Positions 1-5,233 of a stretch of DNA of 5,233 nt are shown here, in pieces (positions within the stretch are counted from its first letter, which is position 1; each line of letters begins with the position of its first letter). The translations under genes were made by a program, and so were the position numbers. The stretch is from Lentisphaerota bacterium (lineage in GTDB: Bacteria; Verrucomicrobiota; Kiritimatiellia; RFP12; UBA1067), in the NCBI GenBank assembly GCA_022839525.1, contig JALHET010000164.1, positions 1 to 5,233 on the forward strand, read 5' to 3'. The notes beneath the pieces were generated by a model. The model worked only from the letters and a program-made list of their open reading frames with translations, was not told the origin of the DNA and did no database searches.

Positions 1-2476
1 GCTCGCGCGCCTGCCGCTTGAACCCGCGCTCGCCCGCATCCTTTTCGCCGCCCACCATGAAAAAGCCCTTGCCGACACCCTGATCGTCGTGGCCGCACTG
101 GAGTGCGACGACCCTCGCCGCCGCCCCATCGAGAAGCAGGCCGAAGCCGATAAACTCCATGCGCGTTTTCTCTCCCCGGTTTCCGATTTCGCCGCGATTA
201 TCCGCCTCTGGCGCTGGTACCGCGACCAGACCGCGAAGCTCTCCCAGTCCGCCACCCGCCGCCTCTGCAAGGACAACTTCCTCTCCTTCCCGCGCATGCG
301 CGACTGGATCGATCTGCGCGACCAGCTCGAGCGTCTCTGCAAAGATCTCGGGCTCGACGTTTCCTCCGCCGCCGGCGGTGATGCCGGCCTGCACCGCGCC
401 TTGCTCTCCGGCCTGCTCGGCAACCTCGGCAAGCGCGATCCCGAAACCGGCGACTACCGCGGCACGCGCGGCATCCGCTTCGGGATTTTCCCGGGCTCCG
501 GCCTTGCCAAACTCAAAGGGCAGAAGCCCGGCCCCAATGTGCCGCGCCATGGGCAGAACCCCCTTTCCCGCGACTGGGTTGTGGCTGGCGAACGGGTCGA
601 AACCTCGCGCCTTTATGCCCGGACCGCCGCCTGGATCGACCCGGACTGGATCGAGCCTATCGCTAAACGTCTTTGCGCATACAGCTACCACTCCGCCTCA
701 TGGGATCCCGTCCGCGGCTTTGTTCGCGCCAAGGAGCGGGTCACACTCTTCGGCCTCGTGCTGGTTGAAGCCCGCACGCGCGACTACAGCCGCATTAACC
801 CTGCCGAGGCCCGCGATATTCTCATTCGCGAAGGCCTCGTCGCGGGAGCCTTCCCCGCCCCCGTCCCCGACTTCCTGAGCGCGAATCTCAAGCGGATCCG
901 CGTCCTGCTCGACGCCGAAGAGAAAACCCGCCAGCACGGTATGCTTTTCGACCCTGAAACCGCCTACGCTTTTTACGGCAAGCGTCTTCCGCCGACGGTC
1001 TGTAGCGCGTCCGATTTGCGCCAGTGGCTCAAAACCGGACAGCCTGAAGCGCTTGCCGCGCTTGAAATGCGCGAGGGTGACCTTCCGCCTGTACGCGACC
1101 TCGCGCAAGAATTTCCCGACACCATTACCCTCGGCGGCAACCGCCTCGCCCTCACATACCGCCACGCGTCGGGCGAACCCGAAGACGGCGTCACCTGCAC
1201 CGTTCCCGCCCCGCTCCTGCCGCTGGCGGCAGGCTGGCGCAGCGACTGGCTCGTACCCGGCCTGCTGGACGAGAAGTTGCGCTGGATGATCAGCGTGTTG
1301 CCGGCCAAGCTCCGCCGCCTGCTTCAGCCTGTCGATGACACGCTTGCCATGTGCCGTTCCCGCATGACGCCGGGACGCGGCTCACTTGCCGATGGCTTTT
1401 CAGACGCGCTCCATGCGGTTCGCGGCGTCCGAGTCCCTCCCGGAACATGGAAAGAGGACGCCTATCCGGATCATCTGCGCATGCGTTTTCTCGCCGTAGA
1501 CGAAAACGGACGCGAACTGGGCAACGGGCGCAACATCGCGCTGCTGGTCAGACTCTTCGCCACACGCGCCGAACACGCCGCCTCAGACGAACGCAAATCC
1601 AACCCATGGCACAGGGACGGGATCACACAGTGGGATTTCGGAACCTTGCCGTCTCAGGTCGACGTGGGCAAGGCGGGCTGGCCCATCATCAACTATCCCG
1701 CGCTCGTCGACGCCAAGACCTCGGTGTCGTTGCGCCTCTTCGCCGCTCCCGCCGAAGCGGCCGCCGCGCACGAAAAAGGCGCCTGCCGCCTTTTCGCGCT
1801 CGCACTCGGTAAAGAATGGAAACGTTTCTCACAGCCCATCACCCTGCCGCGCGCCGTCACGCTCTACGCCAAGCAACTTGAGATGAGCGCCGAATCGCTG
1901 GGCGAAGAGATCGGACGCGCCTCGCTGCGCGAGACGTTTACGGAAGGCAAGCCCGTCATCCGTGATGAGTTGTCCTTTCAAGACCGGCTGGCCTCCGGAC
2001 GCGCGAGCCTCAACAGCGTCCATACCGCCCGCACACGCCGGGTGACCGCGATCCTGCACGAGGCCAGCGAAGTGGAAAGCCTCCTGTTCAAAACGCCCTT
2101 GCCACAGCCCACTCGCGAGGATCTCGCCGAGCAGCTCGCGTGGCTCATCTTCCCCGGTTTCGCCGAATCAGTGCCAACCGTGCAACTCCAGCATATCCCA
2201 CGCTATCTGGAGGCGTGCCGCATCCGTATCCGGCGCGCACAGACCAATCCCGCAGGCGATTTGCGGAAACTCGCCGACATCCAGCCGGTGTGGCAGCGTT
2301 ACGTGCAGCACACCGAGCTCGACGAACCTCCGCGTCACGACAAGGCGATCCTCGCGCAATACCGCTGGCTGGTGGAAGAGTTCCGCGTCTCCCTGTTCGC
2401 GCAGGAACTCCGCACCCCCGTCCCCGTCTCCGCCAAGCGCCTGAACGCTCTTTGGCAACAGGTGCTGTTGCCATAA
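1..2476 (+). CDS. hrpA: ATP-dependent RNA helicase HrpA, C-terminal part (5' truncated by window edge)
   Basis: Cytoplasmic DEAH-box RNA helicase; in E. coli HrpA is linked to mRNA processing and to rescue of stalled or collided ribosomes (family knowledge). The reading frame is open from base 2 to TAA at 2474-2476, giving 824 visible codons. The GTG at 89 is internal, because the frame upstream of it (LARLPLEPALARILF) already matches HrpA, so the true start lies outside the window. The Walker/DEAH motor core is also outside. Visible parts in order: end of the helicase-associated HA2 region (LPLEPALAR, then an ALECDDPRRRP block corresponding to E. coli ALSIQDPRERP), SDFAAIIRLW, RRLCKDNFLSFPRMRDW (residues about 86-102), an OB-fold-like block FGIFPGSGL (about 160-168) with VETSRLYAR (about 199-207), then the long DUF3418 tail ending in FAQELRTPVPVSAKRL. 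From memory of the E. coli protein, the loop after FPGSGL is about 15 residues longer here. No frameshift is seen. Codon use is GC-rich, unlike the next two genes. Identity is confident; E. coli HrpA is about 1300 residues, so roughly two-thirds is present. Confidence 0.96.
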   Translation, partial: LARLPLEPALARILFAAHHEKALADTLIVVAALECDDPRRRPIEKQAEADKLHARFLSPVSDFAAIIRLWRWYRDQTAKLSQSATRRLCKDNFLSFPRMRDWIDLRDQLERLCKDLGLDVSSAAGGDAGLHRALLSGLLGNLGKRDPETGDYRGTRGIRFGIFPGSGLAKLKGQKPGPNVPRHGQNPLSRDWVVAGERVETSRLYARTAAWIDPDWIEPIAKRLCAYSYHSASWDPVRGFVRAKERVTLFGLVLVEARTRDYSRINPAEARDILIREGLVAGAFPAPVPDFLSANLKRIRVLLDAEEKTRQHGMLFDPETAYAFYGKRLPPTVCSASDLRQWLKTGQPEALAALEMREGDLPPVRDLAQEFPDTITLGGNRLALTYRHASGEPEDGVTCTVPAPLLPLAAGWRSDWLVPGLLDEKLRWMISVLPAKLRRLLQPVDDTLAMCRSRMTPGRGSLADGFSDALHAVRGVRVPPGTWKEDAYPDHLRMRFLAVDENGRELGNGRNIALLVRLFATRAEHAASDERKSNPWHRDGITQWDFGTLPSQVDVGKAGWPIINYPALVDAKTSVSLRLFAAPAEAAAAHEKGACRLFALALGKEWKRFSQPITLPRAVTLYAKQLEMSAESLGEEIGRASLRETFTEGKPVIRDELSFQDRLASGRASLNSVHTARTRRVTAILHEASEVESLLFKTPLPQPTREDLAEQLAWLIFPGFAESVPTVQLQHIPRYLEACRIRIRRAQTNPAGDLRKLADIQPVWQRYVQHTELDEPPRHDKAILAQYRWLVEEFRVSLFAQELRTPVPVSAKRLNALWQQVLLP
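2453..2473 (+). repeat. perfect 9-bp inverted repeat at the end of hrpA
   Basis: TGGCAACAG (2453-2461), a 3-nt loop GTG, then CTGTTGCCA (2465-2473): a perfect 9-bp stem formed by the last codons of hrpA, ending directly before its TAA. In RNA it would be a compact stem-loop that could protect the 3' end of the hrpA message or weakly promote termination. It is not followed by a U-run on either strand, so I do not call it an intrinsic terminator. The inverted repeat is seen directly; its function is inference. Confidence 0.6.
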
Positions 2477-2482
2477 ATGGAA

Positions 2483-2506
2483 AACTGGGATTGCCAATTA
2501 CCAGTT
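2483..2506. repeat. 6-bp inverted repeat in the hrpA-methyltransferase gap
   Basis: AACTGG (2483-2488) and CCAGTT (2501-2506) are perfect reverse complements separated by 12 nt, in the short AT-rich gap between hrpA and the methyltransferase. It could be a weak hairpin or an operator half-site pair controlling the R-M genes, since several cytosine methyltransferases repress their own promoters. A 6-bp match can occur by chance, so confidence is modest. Confidence 0.35.
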
Positions 2507-2511
2507 CGCAT

Positions 2512-2540
2512 TTGAACGCTACCCTCAAAAATGATACCCT
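2512..2540 (+). promoter_or_regulatory. possible weak sigma70-type promoter for the R-M cassette
   Basis: TTGAAC (2512-2517) resembles a -35 box. A 17-nt spacer separates it from TACCCT (2535-2540), which keeps only T, A and final T of the TATAAT consensus but is preceded by an extended-minus-10 TGA (2532-2534). If used, transcription would start near 2547, downstream of the ATG at 2531, and would favour the methyltransferase start at 2549. The -10 match is poor and the call is tentative. Readthrough from hrpA is an alternative. Confidence 0.2.
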
Positions 2541-4105
2541 TAATTTGTATGACCAAACGGCCAAGAAAATTTTACCCGGTTGCAAAAGAGATGTGTGAGT
2601 TCGCTCAAACGAATCAAAAGCGCGTGCTCTCAACAAACGACATCCCGAGCCGCATTCGCGAAAACATCACAGCCTATTTACCCAAGATCGAAAGGGCTGG
2701 TTACCGTCTATTGTCAGCCGACTCCCATCCAAATTTGCTGGTGCAGGGCCATTTTATGTTTTGGCCCGTTAATCAAGAACTCCCGGCCTTATTGCCGCCT
2801 TGTGAACGGCCGTATACGCCAGTCGTTCGCGGACGCCCCATCGGCATTGACTTGTTCGCAGGGGCTGGCGGACTTTCCATGGGCTTTGAGCAGGCCGGTT
2901 TTGACATTGCCGCATGTGTTGAGATCGACCCCATTCATTGTGCGACGCACGAGTATAATTTTCCCTACGCGGCCTCCATCTGTGGCAGCGTGACCGATTT
3001 GACGGGCGAGATGATCCGCCGCCGTTCCGGCATAGGAGACCGCGACATCGACGCGGTGTTCGGTGGCGCACCTTGTCAAGGCTTTTCAATGATTGGCAAA
3101 CGATCTCTGGACGACCCCCGCAACAAGTTGGTGTTTCACTATGTCCGGCTTGTCAAAGAGCTGTGTCCGAAATACTGTGTTTTCGAGAACGTAAAGGGGC
3201 TGACGGTCGGCAAGCAGGCACAGTTTCTCAATGAGCTGATCTCAGCGCTTGAAGACTCCGGGTATCGTGTCATTCTCCCCTATCACGTCCTAAACGCCGC
3301 CGATTATGGCGTTCCTCAAAACCGTTTTCGCCTTTTTCTGCTGGCTTACCGGATCGGCCAGACCCCGCCAACATATCCTCTGGCACACAAGAAAAAGGTG
3401 ACCGTTGGGGAAGCGATCAGCGACTTGCCGGATGCTGATCTTTTTGAGGTGTTGGCGCACTCAGATGCCGTTCCGGTAATTTGGAAAACCCATGCGACCT
3501 ACGCAAAAAAGCTGCGGGGGCAAACAAACGATCAGGAAGACTTTAGCTATCCGCGGGACTTCGACTGCAACAGTCTGACTTGCAGTCTTAGAACGGTTCA
3601 CACAAAAAAATCAATAACGCGTTTCATTGGAACAAGCCCCGGTACAACCGAAGTGGTCAGCCGTTTCTTCAAACTGCCGTTAACCGGTCAATGCAACACG
3701 CTCCGCGCAGGAACAGACAGCGCTCGTGGCGCGTTCACGTCTCCGCGCCCGATCCATCCCACTCTGCCACGCGTCATCACCGTACGCGAGGCCGCACGAT
3801 TGCACTCGTATCCCGACTGGTTCCGATTCCACGCCACCAAATGGCACGGCTTTCGCCAGATCGGCAACAGTGTGCCCCCGCTTCTTGGTCGTGCGGTCGC
3901 AAGTGAGATCATTAAGGCGCTTGACATTCAACCGTCCAAGCCCGACGCCGTTATCAAGTCTGGCGACACTGCCCTACTGAAGCTCAACATGCGTCAAGCC
4001 GCCGACCACTTCGGAGTCGCCGCTTCGGTGATCGGACAGCGAACCAGAAAAAAGGAGAACGTTCATCATGACCAGACCTCTAAACCGCTATGCCGCGCTT
4101 ATTGA
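2531..4105 (+). CDS. DNA (cytosine-5) methyltransferase of a type II R-M system
   Basis: Transfers a methyl group from S-adenosylmethionine to C5 of cytosine in a short DNA target, protecting host DNA from the partner nuclease. The 524-residue protein has the family motifs in order: motif I DLFAGAGGLSMGF (107-119), motif II acidic E131, motif IV GGAPCQGFS with catalytic Cys182 (178-186), motif VI FENV (218-221), motif VIII QNRFRLFLLA (263-272), a target-recognition region about 330-405, motif IX VITVREAARLHSYPD (415-429) and motif X GNSVPPLLGRAVA (445-457). About 100 residues precede motif I and about 65 follow motif X; the tail LNMRQAADHFGVAASVIGQR (485-504) looks like a small helix-turn-helix. 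The start is uncertain: ATG 2531, ATG 2549 (M7) and ATG 2591 (M21) all lack a well-spaced Shine-Dalgarno. The last 38 nt overlap the next gene. GC is lower than in hrpA (32/60 at 2641-2700 against 39/60 at 1381-1440), suggesting transfer. Enzyme class is secure; target sequence is unknown. Confidence 0.96.
   Translation: MIPLICMTKRPRKFYPVAKEMCEFAQTNQKRVLSTNDIPSRIRENITAYLPKIERAGYRLLSADSHPNLLVQGHFMFWPVNQELPALLPPCERPYTPVVRGRPIGIDLFAGAGGLSMGFEQAGFDIAACVEIDPIHCATHEYNFPYAASICGSVTDLTGEMIRRRSGIGDRDIDAVFGGAPCQGFSMIGKRSLDDPRNKLVFHYVRLVKELCPKYCVFENVKGLTVGKQAQFLNELISALEDSGYRVILPYHVLNAADYGVPQNRFRLFLLAYRIGQTPPTYPLAHKKKVTVGEAISDLPDADLFEVLAHSDAVPVIWKTHATYAKKLRGQTNDQEDFSYPRDFDCNSLTCSLRTVHTKKSITRFIGTSPGTTEVVSRFFKLPLTGQCNTLRAGTDSARGAFTSPRPIHPTLPRVITVREAARLHSYPDWFRFHATKWHGFRQIGNSVPPLLGRAVASEIIKALDIQPSKPDAVIKSGDTALLKLNMRQAADHFGVAASVIGQRTRKKENVHHDQTSKPLCRAY
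4051..4057 (+). promoter_or_regulatory. strong Shine-Dalgarno for the downstream nuclease-like gene
   Basis: AAAGGAG, 10 nt before the ATG at 4068, lies inside the methyltransferase coding sequence. It is the best ribosome binding site in the R-M cassette and fixes the start of the 264-residue protein, whereas the methyltransferase itself has no comparable site. Together with the 38-nt overlap it indicates that the second gene is translated from the same message, with its own initiation. Confidence 0.8.
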
Positions 4106-4862
4106 GCAAATCTTTCTCACACACTATCGTCCGGGACTGACCGAGTTTGTCTTTGAGCGCGATGAGTTGTCCACCACAGCCGCAACGTTGGGTATGGTGC
4201 TGCCCAAGAATCTAGGAGATGTGCTTTACTCGTTCCGCTATCGGATTCCGCTGCCGGAATCGATCACGAGAACGGCTCAGAATGGAATGGCCTGGATTAT
4301 TAAAGGTGCGGGAACAGGTCGCTATCTCTTCAAACAGGCAAGACTAAGTCGCATCGAACCAGATCAATCCATGTTGCCCATTAAAGTGCCCAATGCGACT
4401 CCTGAGATTCTGCTGGCCAACGCCTTTGATGATGAACAAGCTCTTTTGGCGAAAGTCCGTTACAATCGTCTGATTGACCTTTTTCTCGGAATGACGGCGC
4501 ATTCCCTTCAAAACCATTTGCGCACAACTGTCAAAAGCATCGGACAAATCGAGATCGATGAACTTTATGTCGGCCTGAACCGTAAGGGTAGCCAGTTCAT
4601 TGTTCCCGTACAGGCCAAAGTGGGGAAAGATCAGCATGGTGTCGTTCAGACAGAGCAGGACATCTCGTTCTGCCGGGAGAAGTTCCCTGACCTGATCTGT
4701 CGGCCGGTTTCCGTCCATGCCCTATCCAACAACCGCATCGCCATGTTCGAACTGACACTGAGTGGCGACGCGATTCGCGTGATTGACCAGAAGCATTATA
4801 TGCTGGTACCCGCCGCCGACATCTCGACAGATGACCTGCGCCGATACGGGATTGGCGAATGA
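4068..4862 (+). CDS. probable restriction endonuclease with Mrr-like QxK motif, partner of the cytosine methyltransferase
   Basis: 264-residue soluble protein with no signal peptide or membrane segment. Its position directly after a cytosine-5 methyltransferase, overlapping by 38 nt, makes it the likely cognate nuclease. Sequence support: an acidic block IEIDELYVG (161-169, E162/D164/E165) is followed by a hydrophobic strand and PVQAK (180-184), then EQD (196-198). D...QxK is the variant PD-(D/E)xK nuclease signature known from the Mrr family, with Q182 and K184 the candidate active-site residues. Upstream, KVRYNRLIDLF (129-139) and SLQNHLRTTV (146-155) look like the conserved core. The N-terminal ~110 residues (LPKNLGDVLYSFRYR at 45-59) may bind DNA. 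I recall similar proteins beside other cytosine methyltransferases, generally annotated as hypothetical or endonuclease; that is memory, not a search. The start is well supported by AAAGGAG. GC is low (28/60 at 4321-4380). Alternatively it is a non-nuclease R-M accessory protein. Role is likely; chemistry and target are inferred. Confidence 0.75.
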   Translation: MTRPLNRYAALIEQIFLTHYRPGLTEFVFERDELSTTAATLGMVLPKNLGDVLYSFRYRIPLPESITRTAQNGMAWIIKGAGTGRYLFKQARLSRIEPDQSMLPIKVPNATPEILLANAFDDEQALLAKVRYNRLIDLFLGMTAHSLQNHLRTTVKSIGQIEIDELYVGLNRKGSQFIVPVQAKVGKDQHGVVQTEQDISFCREKFPDLICRPVSVHALSNNRIAMFELTLSGDAIRVIDQKHYMLVPAADISTDDLRRYGIGE

Positions 4863-4872
4863 GGCTGCCTCA
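4860..4872. repeat. palindrome containing both convergent stop codons
   Basis: TGAGG (4860-4864), loop CTG, CCTCA (4868-4872). The + strand gene's TGA is the first three bases, and the - strand ORF's TGA (TCA on +) is the last three, so the two stops mirror each other. A competing stem CTCAC (4869-4873) with GTGAG (4880-4884) overlaps it. Neither is followed by a T-run, so this is at most a weak bidirectional termination structure. Confidence 0.4.
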
Positions 4873-5058
4873 CTGCGGGGTGAGAATGAAGACCCGGATT
4901 TCGCGCGGCTGAAGGTCGCCGGGAGACACGCGCTGGTCTTCCGTCAGAGCGACCGGCGTTTCGCCTCTGGGCGTGAGCGACGAGAGCCGCCACGGGCCGC
5001 GGGACTTCAGCCAGCACATGCGTGGCGGCAGCGCCAGCGGTTTTATCCGGTGCGTCAC
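4870..5058 (-). CDS. small uncharacterised ORF downstream of icd
   Basis: 62 codons from GTG (5058-5056) to TGA (4872-4870), beginning 3 nt after the icd stop in the same frame. I do not recognise it. Codon third positions are mostly G or C, as in hrpA and icd and unlike the R-M genes, which supports coding in host DNA. It is basic at the start, has no membrane segment, and ends in LQPREIRVFILTPQ, which faintly resembles C-terminal beta-sandwich ends of some glycoside hydrolases; it could be the remnant of a longer gene cut back at the R-M junction. The GTG lacks a spaced Shine-Dalgarno: GAGG lies only one base upstream, so initiation would need coupling to icd termination. An ATG at residue 14 is an alternative start. 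It may also be non-coding icd 3' region. Confidence 0.45.
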   Translation of the reverse strand: MTHRIKPLALPPRMCWLKSRGPWRLSSLTPRGETPVALTEDQRVSPGDLQPREIRVFILTPQ

Positions 5059-5061
5059 ACC

Positions 5062-5233
5062 TCAACGCATCGCATCCGCGAGCGCCTGCCCGAACGCGCT
5101 GCACGAGATTTCTTTGGCCCCCTCCATCAGGCGCGCAAAATCGTAGGTGACCGTCTTGGCGGCAATCACCGTATCCATCGCCCGGATGATTTTATCCGCG
5201 GCTTCCGTCCACCCCATGTACCGCAGCATCATC
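5062..5233 (-). CDS. icd: NADP-dependent isocitrate dehydrogenase, C-terminal end (5' part beyond window)
   Basis: TCA-cycle enzyme that oxidatively decarboxylates isocitrate to 2-oxoglutarate with reduction of NADP+. Reading the - strand from 5232 gives 56 codons to TGA (5064-5062). The peptide begins [13 protein letters not shown] and contains [17 protein letters not shown], which closely matches the C-terminal end of E. coli Icd ([28 protein letters not shown], then a CSEFGDAI-like end, here CSAFGQAL). This is the homodimeric bacterial type. The isocitrate- and NADP-binding residues are outside the window. The 5' end is cut by the window edge. It converges on the R-M cassette. GC-rich codon use matches hrpA. 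The motif match is long and specific, so the identity is secure although only the tail is seen. Confidence 0.93.
   Translation of the reverse strand, partial: MMLRYMGWTEAADKIIRAMDTVIAAKTVTYDFARLMEGAKEISCSAFGQALADAMR

Noticed and set aside
89..91. GTG as the start of the first gene
   Set aside because: Upstream codons to the window edge remain open and match HrpA, so this is an internal valine and the gene is truncated by the window.
159..878. 239-codon + strand open frame inside hrpA
   Set aside because: Low-complexity Ser/Pro/Ala-rich translation in an alternate frame of GC-rich coding DNA; the overlapping frame has clear HrpA homology.
698..1165. 155-codon - strand open frame opposite hrpA
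   Set aside because: Antisense shadow of a confident gene with no recognisable family.
2453..2476. Intrinsic terminator after hrpA
   Set aside because: The stem is perfect but is followed by TAAATGGAAAA rather than a T-run.
2145..2636. 163-codon - strand open frame across the hrpA end and the methyltransferase start
   Set aside because: It crosses two confident + strand genes, is Arg/Ala/Gly-rich and has no recognisable motif.
4344..4718. 124-codon - strand open frame opposite the nuclease-like gene, considered as an antitoxin or controller
   Set aside because: No helix-turn-helix or known family is visible; it mirrors the conserved + strand frame, which has a strong ribosome binding site.
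4796..5104. 102-codon - strand frame overlapping the icd end and the 62-codon ORF
   Set aside because: It overlaps the secure icd C-terminus in another frame and has Arg/Ala-rich shadow-like composition.
1..5233. CRISPR array, tRNA, rRNA, insertion sequence, Vsr repair nuclease or separate controller gene
   Set aside because: No regularly spaced repeats, cloverleaf, transposase or integrase motifs, and no extra ORF of the right type were seen on either strand.

Overview
This is a bacterial window in which a compact, less GC-rich restriction-modification (R-M) cassette sits between two GC-rich housekeeping genes. The left flank is the 3' part of hrpA, a DEAH-box RNA helicase, on the + strand. 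The right flank is the last 56 codons of icd, NADP-dependent isocitrate dehydrogenase, on the - strand. GC-rich coding with strong C/G third-position preference, plus HrpA and an E. coli-type Icd, suggests a Gram-negative bacterium. A proteobacterium or an Opitutales-like verrucomicrobium would both fit, but the window cannot decide and the taxon is a weak guess.

Layout: 1-2476 (+), hrpA C-terminal two-thirds, open at the 5' edge. 2477-2530, a short AT-rich intergenic stretch with inverted repeats and a possible weak promoter. 2531-4105 (+), a DNA (cytosine-5) methyltransferase with all main catalytic motifs plus N- and C-terminal extensions. 4068-4862 (+), a 264-residue protein overlapping the methyltransferase end by 38 nt, with its own strong Shine-Dalgarno and a Mrr-like D/E...QAK nuclease-type motif; it is the probable cognate restriction endonuclease. 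4870-5058 (-), a small uncharacterised ORF just downstream of icd. 5062-5233 (-), the icd 3' end, open at the window's right edge.

How the genes work together: the methyltransferase and the 264-residue protein form a two-gene unit, modification gene first and nuclease second, as expected of a type II R-M system. The methyltransferase would mark the host's own sites and the partner would cut unmodified incoming DNA. The partner looks like a member of a recurring but, to my knowledge, functionally undefined family found beside such methyltransferases. It is the best candidate in this window for an under-described defence component. Its cutting activity and the recognition sequence are not readable from the sequence. 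The whole cassette fits between convergent hrpA and icd-side genes with almost no spare DNA.
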